Below are positions 31,894 to 43,975 of a stretch of DNA of 64,000 bases, in pieces. The notes under the pieces were generated by a model. The model was given only the letters and a program-made list of their open reading frames with translations. It was not told where the DNA came from and ran no database searches. The DNA lies in assembly GCA_023055355.1 (NCBI GenBank), contig JALJCS010000022.1:13702501-13766500 (forward strand), read 5' to 3'. Position 1 is the stretch's first letter; every line of letters begins with the position of its first letter. A program made the translations under genes and the position numbers. This stretch comes from Agelaius tricolor (taxonomy: Eukaryota > Chordata > Aves > Passeriformes > Icteridae).

Positions 31894-32939
31894 TTTCTCC
31901 TGCCGTCTCCTCCCTGCTGTGAAATGAAGGAGCTGAGTGAGCCTCTGCTGACGGCATCACAGCTTCCAGCAGCTCCAGCAAAAAATTAAAGGAACGAATA
32001 ACGGCAAAATGGGCCAAGCCTGAATTCACACAACACACAAATGTTTCAGCTTCACGGTTTAAGATCATTGCAGAGGAGTTTGATTCCCATGGCAGCAAAT
32101 AACCTTCATAAAGGTAATATCCTAGAAGTTTTGGAATCAGATGATGATCATCTGTGGCTGAGCAGGAGATCAGGGAAATGCATTGGTTCTAATTACCCTG
32201 AGAGACACTGGGAGATGGAGATTGGAGTAATGCACAAAACGACAGAAATCAGATGAACAGAGGATCACTGCTAAATGTTTCAGTGTGTGGCTGTTTGTAA
32301 AACTCAAAACCACATCCCGGTAATTGGGACTGAGCAGAGGAACGGAAACACAATGACAAAATCAACAGCAAAAAAAACAACAAACAGAAAAAGGGCTGTT
32401 CCCTGTGAAATGCAGTGGTGCTCGAGGAGCTGCGCTTGGATGCAGTGGGGGAAAGGCACCTGAGACAGCTGATCAGTGTCACCTCAGTGCACACCTTGGC
32501 CCCTGAACACTGCAAAGAGCACTCCAGGCAGCCAAAAAGCCAATTTAGTGCTGAAATAAAAGGTTTAGACCCATCATCTTCATTTTTAAGTTTGAAAAAT
32601 GAGTCTGAGCACTCCAAAGAGACATGCCTTTTGTTAATATCTACATTATGGATTTCTCTCCCTGAGGGCATTCTTCACCACTTCTCCTCCTGCCGGGGCT
32701 GTCTGGTGAGACAGCGTCGGGTGAAGACCAAACCCTCTGGTGCCGATGCACCAATGACTCAAGGAAGGGGCGCTGTGGATCAGCAGCATCGCCGGGAATC
32801 CCTTTCATTTGGAGCGCTGGCCACGGACAGCCCGGGTCCCGCAGCACAGCCTGAGGCATCCCGGGGAGCCCCGAGTGCAGCCGCGCCTGCGGCGCCTGTT
32901 TCAGCCTCTGGAGGTGCCAACAGCGCCCGGAATCCTGGC

Positions 32940-33497
32940 ACAATCCACGCTCAGCCAAGTCCCAGTGAACAGATCCCTGCCCATTCCCAGGCAATAAATC
33001 CCTGCCCATTCCCAGTCAATAAATCCTTGTCAATTCCCGGTGAATAAATCCCTGCCCATTCCCAGTGAATCAATCCCTGCCCATTCCCGGTGAATAAATC
33101 CTTGTCAATTCCCAGGGAATGAATCCCTGCTCATTCCCAGTGAACAAACCCCTGCCCAATCCCAGTGAATGAATAAACCCCTGCCCATTCCCAGTGTGTA
33201 GATCCTTGTCAATTCCCAGTGAACAAACCCCTGCCCATTCCTGGTGAATCAATCCCTGCCCATTCCCGGTGAACAAATCCCTGCTCATTCCCAGTGAATA
33301 AATCCTTGTCAATTCCCAGGGAATGAATCCCTGCCGATTCCCAGGGAATAAACCCCTGCCCAATCCCAGTGAATGAATAAACCCCTGCCCATTCCCAGTG
33401 TGTAGATCCTTGTCAATTCCCAGTGAACAAAGCCCTGCCCATTCCCAGTGAATAAATTACACCCCTGCCCATTCCCGGTGAATCAATCCCTGCCTGT
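32940..33497. repeat. 25-bp minisatellite, about 22 copies
   Basis: The unit is CATTCCCAGTGAATAAATCC plus CTGCC, with TTGTCAATT and AACAAA variants. A block with GTGTGTAGATCCTTG recurs about 207 bases apart (33197 and 33404), so there is a higher-order period. Many units contain AATAAA by chance of the motif. Confidence 0.94.
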
Positions 33498-33639
33498 TTG
33501 TGCGCTCTGAGTCCCGGGGCAGCATCAGGGGCCGGGACTGTCCTCGGCTGATGCTGCGGGACAGAGGAAGGGTGAGCACACCCTGATTCCCCCTCATCCA
33601 TCCCATCCCCTTATCCCATTATCCCATCATCCCATTATC

Positions 33640-33930
33640 CCAGCCGTGTGCGGAGCCCCGGTCCTGCCGGGCAGCGCTGGCACAGCCCCGGCCGCCCGAG
33701 TGACCCTGCGGGGCACCGAGGGCATCACCGCGGGCAGCTCCAGCCCAGTCCCGGCCTAACCCCGATCCCTGCCCGCCCCTTGGCTCCCGGCAGCGCTGAG
33801 GAGCGAGACCCCGGAGGGAGCAAAGCGACCCACGCTGCTCCAGCTGTGCGGGACAGCCAGGGCAGCGAGCCCAGCCCGCCGGGACTGCTCTGGGAACAAC
33901 GGGAACTCCCTGCGCCCACGGCTTCCATCC
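33640..33930. promoter_or_regulatory. Small CpG-rich patch
   Basis: CpG is frequent here (GCCGTGTGCGGAGCCCCGGT, CCGCCCGAGTGACC, GGCAGCGCTGAGGAGCGAG), between two minisatellites and about 3.6 kb upstream of exon 1. It could be a distal promoter or an unmethylated GC-rich relic. No exon or TATA box is visible. Confidence 0.35.
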
Positions 33931-34019
33931 CAGCACTGCTCCTGCCCTCCTGCACAGCTCCTCGGAGCCTTGGATCGATTCCCTCATATCCCAAACTGCA
34001 GCAGCTACCCATGGGATTA

Positions 34020-34675
34020 TAGGGTTCCCATGGCATTTCGGGGTTCCCATGGCATTTCGGGGCTCCCGTGGCATTTCAGGGCTCCTGTGGGATTTTGGGG
34101 TTCCCATGGGATTTCGGGGCTCCCATGGCATTTCGGGGCTCCCATGGCATTTCAGGATTCCCGTGGCATTTTGGGGCTCCCGTGGCATTTCAGGATTCCC
34201 ATGGGATTTCGGGGCTCCTGTGGGATTTTGGGGTTCCCATGGGATTTCGGGATTCCCAAGGCATTTCAGGATTCCCATGGGATCTCGGGGTTCCCAGGGA
34301 ATTTTGGGGCTCCCAGGGAATTTCGGGGCTCCAGGGGGATTTTGGGATTCCCAGGGCATTTCAGGATTCCCATGGGATCTCGGGGTTCCCAGGGAATTTT
34401 GGGGCTCCCGGGGAATTTCAGAGTTCCCATGGGATTTTAGGGCTCCCGTGGGATTTCAGGGTTCCCATGGGATTTCGGGGCTCCCATGGCATTTTGGAGT
34501 TCCCATGGGATCTCGGGGCACCCATGGCATTTCAGAGTTCCCATGGGATCTCCGGGCTCCTATGGCATTTCAGGGCTCCCATGGCATTTCAGAGTTCCCA
34601 TGGCATTTCGGGGCTCCCATGGCATTTCGGGGTTCCCATGGCATTTCGGGGCTCCCATGGCATTTCGGGGCTGCT
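34020..34675. repeat. 19-bp minisatellite, about 34 copies
   Basis: The unit is GGGTTCCCATGGCATTTCG; GGGATTT, GGGATCT and AGGGAATTT variants occur. Most units carry CCATGG. The 19-base period cycles through all frames, and all remain open. Confidence 0.95.
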
Positions 34676-35324
34676 GAGGGTGCTTGTGTTGGGTGCTGCA
34701 GCAGCTCCCACTGCTGCTCTGAGCACACGTCCAGCTCCCACCGAGCAGAGCCCCAGGCAAACACATCAAATCAAAGACTGACAGAAAATGACCCCTTGTT
34801 TTGGCTCCTGGTGTGTGAAATCCCTGCTCTCTGATGGGATTTTTGCTGAATTCCATCGATTTCCATGAGCCTTGTTACAGCCCCATTAAGAGGTATCAAA
34901 TAAAGAGGAGGCAAATGAGGCGTAGCTCCAGAGCAATGAAAACCCCGGCAGGAGCACCTGCGTGTGCAGGACTGGGCCTCCCCAGGAGCCTTTCTCACTC
35001 TCTGGGATGGTGGGGATGGCCCCGGGCTCCTCGGGAGGCTCCCCCAGCTCTCCAGCAGGAGGTGACCTCTGCAGCCTGGCTGGAAGAGGATTCAGCAGCA
35101 TTCCTCCTGCAAAATCCCCTCTGCAGAGCAGCAGTTTCCCTTCGACTGCACTCAATCCATTTGTTTTCTGGTATTTATACAATATTCACAAGCTGGTTTT
35201 ATCCAAAGTCGGAATTATCGGCACCAAAACTTCAAACTCGGGTAATTTAGGAAGGAAAAACAAACGAGGGCTCGCTGCCCTTCAGTTCCTGGGCAGCTGA
35301 AAGCAGGGCAGGAGGGCACAGGCA

Positions 35325-35500
35325 AATACAGAATCCCAGACTGGTTTGGGGTGGAGGGACCCCAAATCCCACCAGAAACACCTTGCCCTGTCCAGCCCCA
35401 GCCCCAGTGTCCAGCCTGGCCTTGGACATTGCAGGGATCCAGGGGCAGCCCCAGCCTCTTTGGGTAACACCTGAGCCCATTCCCTCAGATCCTCAGTTTC
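35325..35500 (-). mobile_element. CR1 LINE 3' fragment
   Basis: Reverse-complement CR1 end (ACAGAATCCCAGACTGGTTT) with a partly deleted core. Confidence 0.85.
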
Positions 35501-36124
35501 CTCTAATCCTGTTGGATGCAGAAGTTGAATCACTTTTCATCTTTAACACCAGCCCAGGTGCAGGGTAAGGCTTGGCAGGGTTTGCACACAGAAGGATCAC
35601 TTTGGGTAGCTGTGAGAAGAAACAGAAAACATTCAAACCAAGAGAAATACAAAAAAAAAAAAGAAAAAGGCATCTTTTGTGTGTGCATGAGAGGAGAGGC
35701 TGGAAACATTCTCTTTGTGAATTGGAGAATAAAGAGCAGAGTCAATGGGGAGGGTTTGCTTTGTACCAGCTCCTTGGAATCCATCTCCAGTGCAGGGATT
35801 TAACCCTTCTGGGGAGGCAGCCCCTGTGCCACTGCACAGCAGCAGAAAGATAAAAGAAAAGCAGGATAAAGATATCTGCCTCTGCCCCCCTTTGTGCCAG
35901 AGCTCTCCTGAGAGCACACACGGCTCTCTTGGATCCAGCATCCATTCAAAAGCCTCCAAAGAAGTTTCCATGCTCAACTGGGGGCTGAGCACTCGGCAGA
36001 TGCAGCAACTCAGCTCCTCTCTACATCCAGGAAAAGGGGGAGGATGGCTCAACCCAGCCTCAATGGAGCTCCAAATTCACAAAATACACCAGGGGGGAGA
36101 TGCCAGGGAGGTGGGGGCCTCCCT

Positions 36125-36330
36125 CAAACCCTGGCACTGCTGGCACAGGTGCCCAGAGCAGCTGGGGCTGCCCCTGCATCCCTGGCAGTGACCAAGGCCA
36201 GGCTGGACACTGGGGCTGGGAGCACCTGGGACAGTGGGAGGTGTCCCTGCCATGGCAGGGGTGGCACTGGGGGGGATTTGGGGTCCCTCCCAACCCAACC
36301 CAGGCTGGGGCTCCCTCATTCCATGGATCT
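36125..36330 (+). mobile_element. CR1 LINE 3' fragment
   Basis: Sense CR1 core with CCAGAGCAGCTGGGGCTGCC and CCCTGCCATGGCAGGGGTGG; its end is CCAACCCAACCCAGGCTGGG. Confidence 0.9.
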
Positions 36331-36899
36331 GCTGCCCTGGAGCTGCTCCAGAAGGGCCCCAGGGCCAGCCCTTCTCCTGTCCATGGCAGTCTGTCCTGGC
36401 AGGCGCTAATGACCACAGCAGGACAGACAGATTCCCTCCTTCCTGCCCTCCCCAGAGGCTGCAGGCTGCCTGGAGGGCTCTGTGGGTCTCCAAGGAGACA
36501 CTGCAGACACACAGCGTTCTCAGGCTGCACCTTTGAGCCCTCCAAGACACAGGCGTGGCACCAAGGGCTGCAGGAGAAGCTCTGCAGCTGCCTCAGCCCC
36601 GGCTGGTTCCAGGGGTGCTTCCCTCATTCCCATTCCTCAGCCGTCCCTGCCAGCCTGGAGAGCTGGTCCTTGCACCACCACTCATCTCATAAGCATTCCA
36701 GGAACCTCAGGGAGCTAAGGAAGAAATTCTGAGCGTTGCAGCTTCTCGGTGGAGCCAGATCAATGAGTCCACTCCAAATAACTCATCTGGAAATTAACTC
36801 TTTCATGAGTTTCACACTTGTGTGAGGAGCTCCAGATATCCTGCTGTTCCCAGCATGGACAGGGACTGCAGGTCCTTGAGGGATGCTCAAGTTATCACA

Positions 36900-37205
36900 G
36901 TTCTGGAACCACTGGGGCTGGAAAAGCCCTCCAGGGTCACCAAGTGACCAGTCCCTACCTTGTCCCCAGCCCTGAGTGCCACCCCCAGGTGCCACCCGCA
37001 GGGATGGGCACTGCAACCCTCCCTGGGCAGCTCCTGAGCCCCCTTTGCATGGGGAAATTCCTGCTGTGCCCACCCTGAGCTGCCCTGGCCCAGCCTGAGG
37101 CCGTTCCCTCTGCTCCTGTCCCTGTGCCCTGGAGCAGAGCCCGACCCCCCGGCTGTGCCCTCCTGGCAGGAGCTGTGCAGAGCCACAAGGGCCCCTGAGC
37201 CTCCT
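36900..37205. mobile_element. CR1-like fragment
   Basis: Nearly the same sequence as 12640-12870, with an extra CTGGAGCAGAGCCCGACCCC segment. It gives rise at its right end to the 31-bp repeat. Confidence 0.75.
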
Positions 37206-37216
37206 TTGCTCCAGGC

Positions 37217-37362
37217 TCAGCCCCTGCCCAGCTCCCTCAGGGATTCTGCAGCCCCTGCCCGGCTCCCTCAGGGATTCTGCAGCCCCTGCCCGGCTCCCTC
37301 AGGGATTCTGCAGCCCCTGCCCGGCTCCCTCAGGGATTCTGCAGCCCCTGCCCAGCTCCGTT
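37217..37362. repeat. 31-bp repeat, about 4.7 copies
   Basis: The unit is CAGCCCCTGCCCGGCTCCCT followed by CAGGGATTCTG. It begins inside the end of the CR1-like piece at 36900-37205 (GCTCCCTCAGGG), so it grew from CR1 sequence. Confidence 0.93.
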
Positions 37363-37944
37363 CCCTGCCCTGGCCACCCTCCAGCCCCTCCAGGGCTCTC
37401 CAGAGCTGCCCCAGGATGCCAGACCTATCCTCAGGAGTGCAATTCATGAGTGCAGGGGGAGGATTCCGGGCCCTGGTGTCTCACAGGGGGAAATTGTCCC
37501 CACCCCTGCATTTCATTCGTTATCCTAAGGAAGAACACATGGCTTTGGCTCCTTAATTAGGTGGTTTTACCTCCCCGCATTAACGCAATTATGTCAAAGC
37601 TGATTGCAAGTTTTAAACTTCACTTTATCAGCCGAGCAATTACAGTTTTATGGGCTTTATCCTCTTTGCAGTAACTTTAATACACTTTTGTTTCCTAATT
37701 ATTTCCCTTCCCAGATTATTGCTCTTAAGTAACATCAGCATTACTGCGGGTTCAGGGCTGGAGACAGAGCCCCAGATCCCCCAGCACACTTCCTGCAGGA
37801 GCCCAGGGTGCCAATGGCAGTGCCAGGATGCAGAACGAGCTACCAAGAAGCAATTATTCCATCTGGAGCCCTTCCCATTGCATTTCCCCAGCACTAAAGG
37901 CACAGAATGGCTGCACAGCCAGAGCTGGGATGAGCTGGGACAAA

Positions 37945-38352
37945 GCTGGGGGTGCTCACCTGGACAGGAGCAGCTCCAGGGAGAGCTCAGAGCCCCTGGC
38001 AGGGCCTGAAGGGGCTCCAGGAGAGCTGCAGAGGGACTGGGGACAAGGATGGAGGGACAGGAGCCAGGGAATGGCTGCCAGTGCCAGAGGGCAGGGCTGG
38101 ATGGGAGATTGGGAATTGGGAATTGTTCCCTGGCAGGGTGGGCAGCCCTGGCACAGGTGCCCAGAGCAGCTGGGGCTGCCCCTGGATCCCTGGCAGTGCC
38201 CAAGGCCAGGCTGGACACTGGGGCTGGGAGCACCTGGGACAGTGGGAGGTGTCCCTGCCATGGCAGGGCTGGCACTGGGGGGGATTTTAAAGGGCTGGAA
38301 TGTGATGATGTTTAAGGTCCATTCCAGCCCAAACCATTCTCTGATTCTGTGA
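37945..38352 (+). mobile_element. CR1 LINE 3' fragment, long, with intact terminus
   Basis: About 400 bases in sense ending CCATTCTCTGATTCTGTGAT, then a run of A. It is the most complete CR1 3' end in the window. Confidence 0.92.
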
Positions 38353-38407
38353 TTAAAAAAAAAAAAAATCACTGCTTTTTTCTTTTTTTTTTTAATTTTT
38401 TTTTTTT
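38353..38407. repeat. Poly(A) then poly(T) tract
   Basis: Fourteen A residues follow the CR1 3' end, and 15 bases later there are three T runs. The A and T runs could fold back on each other. Confidence 0.9.
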
Positions 38408-39116
38408 GAGGAAATGCCCTCAAAGCCACTGAAAGAGTCACAATCACTGCTCAGCAAGGACTCCTGATTGACCTCAAGCATTGCATTCCCTAGACTTGAA
38501 CACTGCAAATTTGAGACAGAAGCCTTACAACAAAAAACCAAAGCCCAATCCAGCCCCATGCCTGGCTGACAGAATTGTTCCTTCCCTCTGCAAAGGGAAC
38601 AGCTGGGGATGGGGATCTGCTGCTCTGGGCTTGGGCTGTAAGGAGGACTAATAACCACTGAAATCCTCCCTTCCCATTAGGAAATTCCTCTGCTCTGTTT
38701 CATTTTAAAATACCCTGAGCAGCTGCTGGTAGTGCCGTTCTACTGGAGAGGAAAAAAACCAACTCAGTTTCTTTTCAGGATATTTTTGAGCAGATGAAAA
38801 TGGGAAGAAAAAGGAAGCGTTTGAATGCAGGCAGAGCTCAATCGACAAGCAAAGTCCTAAAGGGAGAAGGGAATCAATCCAGAGGGTCCTGCTGGCAATG
38901 ACAATTCCATCTGCCACGGGAATTCTCCTTGGTAATGAACTTCTGGGTCTCTTCCTGTGTCCCTGCAGAAAGTGAGGGGAAGGTCCCTGAGGTACCTCAG
39001 CCTTTGTGGGCTCTTTTGGGCTTGGGCTGTTTCTTGGTTTCTTTAAGGTTTTTCATGGGTTTTTTTCCAGAGAAAACCCAATGTAAAAAATACCCAAACA
39101 TTTAACCACAGAGGGG

Positions 39117-39848
39117 TTTGGTTCCCCAAATCCCTGAGGTGTCACCCTGAGGGGCAGTTCCTGTCACCCAGGCCCCCCAGTGTCACCCTGAGGGCAGTTC
39201 CTGTACCTGCCCAGGTTCCCCAGTGTCACTCTGAGGGCAGTTCCTGTCACCCAGGCCCCCCAGTGTCACCCAGGTCCCTCAGTGTCACCCTGAGGGCAGT
39301 TCCTGTCACCCAGGCCCCTCAGTGTCACCCAGGTTCCCCAGTGTCACTCTGAGGGCAGTTCCTGTCACCCAGGCCCCTCAGTGTCACCCAGGCCCCTCAG
39401 TGTCACCCAGGTCCCTCAGTGTCACCCTGAGGGCAGTTCCTGTCACCCAGGCCCCTTAGTGTCACCCTGAGGGGCAGTTCCTGTCACCCAGGCCCCTCAG
39501 TGTCACCCAGGCCCCTCAGTGTCACCCTGAGGGGCAGTTCCTGTCACCCAGGCCCCTCAGTGTCACCCAGGCCCCTCAGTGTCACCCTGAGGGGCAGTTC
39601 CTGTCACTCAGGTCCCTCAGTGTCACCCAGGCCCCTCAGTGTCACCCTGAGGGCAGTTCCTGTCACTCAGGTCCCTCAGTGTCACCCAGGCCCCTCAGTG
39701 TCACCCTGAGGGCAGTTCCTGTCACCCAGGCCCCTCAGTGTCACCCAGGTCCCTCAGTGTCACCCTGAGGGCAGTTCCTGTCACCCAGGCCCCTCAGTGT
39801 CACCCATATCCCCCAGTGTCACCCTGAGGGGCCGTTCCTGTACCTGCC
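39117..39848. repeat. Mosaic 19/39-bp minisatellite
   Basis: Two motifs are shuffled: CAGTGTCACCCAGGCCCCT (19) and CAGTGTCACCCTGAGGGGCA plus GTTCCTGTCACCCAGGCCC. About 25 alternations occur, some with an extra G in GAGGGGC. Confidence 0.94.
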
Positions 39849-40449
39849 CAGGTGTGGTGAGGCTCAGCCTGCCCCAGGCAGGGCCAGGAGGTGCTGCTGC
39901 CCTGCAGGGCTGTGTGCCAGGGCTGGCAGTGCTGGTCAGACACAGCAGGGACAGCCCCCACACATCAAAGGACAGGAGAGCCCCCCCAGTGCCCCTGTGG
40001 CAGGGAAATGGGGCATTTCAGGCAGCTCCTCCCCAAACCAGCGCCATTCTGCATTCCCAAGCTCCCCAGTTTGCTCAGGTTCTGCAGCACAAACTGCCAG
40101 GAGCACAGAACATTTCATTGCCTTCATCTCCCAGAAATAATTTGACAGTGCTTGAGGATTTGATGGCTCTGATTACATTATTATTGTTTGTTGAATACCA
40201 ATAAAAGCTTTAAAAAAACAACTTCCCACAGCTGCTGCAGCAGCAGATGTGCCATGCTGGGCCAGCACAGGGGACATGGGGGACTTTTCCTGTCCCATGG
40301 GATGGGGATTGATCTCCCAGCAGTTCCCTGAGCCCCAGGGCTGCTCCTGTGTGTCCCTGGGGCAGCTGATCCTGATGGAGCCGGGATGGAGCATCCCAGA
40401 CCAGCCCTGGCTTCACAGAGTTCACTCTGATCCTCCAGACCTTCAGAAC

Positions 40450-40800
40450 CATGGGGTGGGCTGGGAGGGACCCCAAACCCCCCCAGTGCCACCCCTGCCA
40501 TGGCAGGGACACCTCCCACTGTCCCAGGGGCTCCCAGCCCCAGGGTCCAGCCTGGCCTTGGGCACTGCCAGGGATGCAGGGGCAGCCCCAGCTGCTCTGG
40601 GCACCCTGTGCCAGGGCTGCCCACCCTCACAGGGAACAATTCCCAATTCCCAATCTCCCATCCAGCCCTGCCCTCTGGCACTGGCAGCCATTCCCTGGCT
40701 CCTGTCCCTCCATCCTTGTCCCCAGTCCCTCTGCAGCTCTCCTGGAGCCCCTTCAGGCCCTGCCAGGGGCTCTGAGCTCTCCCTGGAGCTGCTCCTGGCA
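40450..40800 (-). mobile_element. CR1 LINE 3' fragment, long
   Basis: Reverse copy with the same structure as 17100-17480. Confidence 0.9.
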
Positions 40801-41089
40801 GCTGAACTCCACTCTCACAGCACACAGGGTGGAAGATGTGTCCTGGGTGTCCCAGGAGCTCCAGGCAGGGCTGTCCCAGACCCAGAGCCACGCTGGGTGA
40901 GGGCCCAGCTGCCCAGCCAGGCTGAGGCCCTGCCCTGCCCCGTGGCCCAAGGAGAAGTGACCAAGTCACAGGGCTCTGAGAGCCCCACCAAGCACCCCAA
41001 CACCTCATTGTGCTTCAGCTGGGACCCTGTGGCACCTGCCCAGCTTCGGCATCCAGGAGCTGTTCAGCTCCCAGGAGCTCTGAGTGCAG

Positions 41090-41262
41090 CCCCAGCCCCT
41101 CTGAGGGATCCCCCCAACTCCAGCCCCTCTGAGGGAGCCCCCCAGCCCCAGCCCCTCTGAGGGAGCCCCCCAGGGTCCCCCAGCCCCTCTGAGGGATCCC
41201 CCCAGCCCCTCTGAGGGATCCCCCCAACTCCAGCCCCTCTGAGGGAGCCCCCCAGCCCCCCA
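41090..41262. repeat. 22-30 bp minisatellite, about 7 copies
   Basis: The unit is CAGCCCCTCTGAGGGAGCCC plus CC, with GATCCCCCCAACTC variants. Confidence 0.9.
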
Positions 41263-41670
41263 GCCCCTGCCCAGCCCGTGTCTGTGTGAGGAGGCTGCAG
41301 CAGAGGCACGAGCCGTGGGATCACCCTCATTATTTCCTTCCTGCAGCAATAATTTCTCTCCCTAATCCAGACAGGGCTGCGTGCAGTTATGAAAGCAGCT
41401 TTAATCCAATCACACACAAACAGCACGGATCACAGGAGGCCCCAGAGGCACGGGGGGCCCGGCTAAAGTTCAGCACAGCAAATGCCAGGGCTGCTCCTGC
41501 TCACAGCAGCACAAGGTGGGGCTCTGCAGGACGTGTGTGACCCCCAGCCCCTGTGCCCCAGTGCCACTGGAGTGCCTGACTAATCACCAGGGAGCCATTG
41601 CAGTGAATTCATGAGCAGGCAATGACTGCCATCAGCCATGGGAGCTGTAACCCCTGTCCAGATTAAACCC

Positions 41671-42222
41671 TGTGGTGCTGCTGATCACAGGGGTCTCAGG
41701 ACGAGGGAAGAGACGAGAATGGTGACTCCATGTCTCAGAAGGCTTGATATATTATATTATATTATATTATATTATATTATATTATTTTTATATTTAAATT
41801 ATTTTATTATACATATAATACATATAGTATGTACATTAATATATATATTATTTTATAATAATATTATTATATATATAATATTATTATTATTATATATAAT
41901 ATATAATATATAGTTTTATATATATTATATATATATAAAAAACTATACTAAAAGAATAGAAGAGAGGATTTCATCAGAAGGCTGGCTAAGCTAGGAATAG
42001 AAAAGAATGATAACAAAGGTTTGTGTCTGACTGAGACAGTCCGGACAGCTGGGCTGTGATTGGCCATGAATTAGAAACAAGCACATGAGCCCAATCCCAG
42101 CTGCACCTGTTGCATCCCACAGCAGCAGATAACCATTGGGGACATTTTGTTCCTGAGGCCTCTCAGCTTCTCAGGAGGAAAAATCTTAAGGAAAGGATTT
42201 TCCATAAAATGTGTCTATGACA
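41671..42222 (-). mobile_element. Solo LTR, family 1, copy D, expanded by AT repeats
   Basis: Reverse copy of 552 bases, longer than its relatives because the A/T-rich stretch near the AATAAA has grown into (TATTA)n and (TA)n repeats (about 41745-41940). Flanks are AAACCC (41665-41670) and AAAGCC (42223-42228), one mismatch in six. Confidence 0.9.
41745..41940. repeat. (TATTA)n and (TA)n expansion inside LTR copy D
   Basis: About nine clean TATTA units at 41747-41790, then irregular TA and ATT repeats. They lie where other copies have only a short A/T-rich stretch. Confidence 0.92.
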
Positions 42223-42486
42223 AAAGCCCCAATGACTGCAGAGCCCAGGCAGCCCTGGATGGAACCAGAGGCAGAGCTGCTCTCCCCTCTCCCCTCTCCC
42301 CTTGCCCTCTGAGCAGCCCAGCCTGGCAATCAGAATTCAGCAGGTGCAGCCGTGGACTCTGTGAAATCCAGAGCTGTTGATTAATCCAGGGCTGTGGGCT
42401 TCTTGAATCATTGATTCATTGATCGTTGGTGCCAGTGCTTGGAACTGGCCAGGAGAGTCCTCCCCAGGGCTGCTTCTGGCCTGGCC

Positions 42487-42565
42487 ATGCTGCTTCATCC
42501 ATCCCTGCTTCATCCACCCCTGCTTCATCCACCCCTGCTTCATCCACCCCTGCTTCATCCTCCCC
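42487..42565. repeat. 15-bp repeat CCCTGCTTCATCCAC, 5 copies
   Basis: Five near-perfect units. Confidence 0.94.
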
Positions 42566-42727
42566 TCATGGATGGCCCCACCTGAGCCGAGTTCCAAGGG
42601 TGCCCAGCTCCCCAGCACAGCCACCATCCCCACCCCTGCCACCCCTGCAGCACCTCAGCTCTTATCCCACCCAGGAATTTGTCTGGAGCCTCTCACCAGC
42701 CCCAGGCCCCAGTCCCCAAAGGAAACT

Positions 42728-42855
42728 GGGCCCAGGCCAGGCTGGACACTGGGGCTGGGAGCCCCTGGGACAGTGGGAGGTGTCCCTGCCATGGCAGGGG
42801 TGGCACCGGGGGGGATTTGGGGTCCCTTCCACCCCAAACCATTCTGGAATCTTCC
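42728..42855 (+). mobile_element. CR1 LINE 3' fragment
   Basis: Sense core from GGGCCCAGGCCAGGCTGGAC to CCACCCCAAACCATTCTGGA. Confidence 0.88.
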
Positions 42856-43751
42856 ATCAGCCCCCTCTCTCTGCCTTTTCCTGTCATGGCTCTCTCTGCA
42901 TCTCCTTCTGACACCCTTTCCCAGCTCTCCTCTCTGGATGCACAGCTGGAGCAGCTGGGAGTTCCAGGGCAGAGGGCAGCCCTGGGAATGAGGATTCCTC
43001 CCCTCCCTGTTCTCCATCCCAGCAAAAATCCAGTTTCAGCCTGGGAGCCAGCTGTGCCCTCCAGAGCTGTCAGTGCCCGGCAGGGTTTGGGCTCAGAGCT
43101 GAGCCCTGGCGGCAGCGGGGTCACATCCCTGCCCTCGAGCTCCTGGGGCAGGAAGGGTGGCCCTGGAGCTGCTCCTCTGCACCAGTCAGGTGTTCATGGA
43201 ATGATTCCCCTAATGGCACCTCCTGCTTCTGTAGTGCCATCAAAAGGAAGGAGAGAGGGAGAAGAAAGTGATTCAGAATGGGTTTGACTCAAGAGAATGC
43301 TGCTCCTGCCTCAAACACAGCCTGGCCATCTATGGAAGAATTATGATCTATTTAGTTTAATATTTCAGCCTTCTTCACTTCCAGCAAGTGCAGCAGTAAT
43401 GAGTCACTGACCCTGGAAAAATATCACTGATTTGATTAATTAGCACTTAAAAAGGACTCCTCAGAAAGGCAACTTTCAAAGGTTGGCAATAATGCTGGTA
43501 TTTTATTTGTCCTTTCATTAGCTGGAGCACTAAGACATTCTGACAGGAGCTTTATGTGATTACTTTCCAGTTGGTTCAGTGCAACCTCTGAAATATTCCT
43601 ACACAGAGATCAGAAGGAAAATTCAAAGGGAAAAAAGGTTGAATTTCTCTTTAAACTCAACTTTTCAAAACGAGGAAATGGGATTATTCAGGGTGGGAAA
43701 TGAGCACTTTTCTGTTCTGCTGCCCCACCAGAGCTGGGGGTTTGGAGTGTT

Positions 43752-43975
43752 ATGGACTGGTTTGGGTGGGGAGGGACATTGAAGATCCCCCAGTGCCAGC
43801 CCTGCCATGGCAGGAACACCTCCCACTGTCCCAGCTGCTCCCAGCCCCAGGGTCCAGCCTGGCCTTGGGCACTGCCAGGGATCCAGGGGCAGCCCCAGCT
43901 GCTCTGGGCACCTGTGCCAGGGCTGCCCACCCTGCCAGGGACAGATTTCCTCCTAAAATCCAATCTTGTCCCACC
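43752..43975 (-). mobile_element. CR1 LINE 3' fragment
   Basis: Starts ATGGACTGGTTTGGGTGGGG and runs through the reverse core to CCACCCTGCCAGGGACAGAT. Confidence 0.9.

Larger units (their letters stand above)
30490..39116. other. Upstream intergenic region, first part
   Basis: Apart from the listed minisatellites, CR1 copies and the small CpG patch, the unique stretches 31894-32939, 34676-35324, 35501-36124, 36331-36899, 37363-37944 and 38408-39116 show no exon with usable splice sites. Confidence 0.5.

Noticed and set aside
31074..31989. 456-codon plus-strand frame with NLCVCPLQP repeats
   Set aside because: It starts upstream in CR1 DNA and is open only because of the 22-23 bp repeat.
32940..33497. 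A cluster of AATAAA polyadenylation signals
   Set aside because: They are part of the 25-bp repeat unit and have no transcript context.
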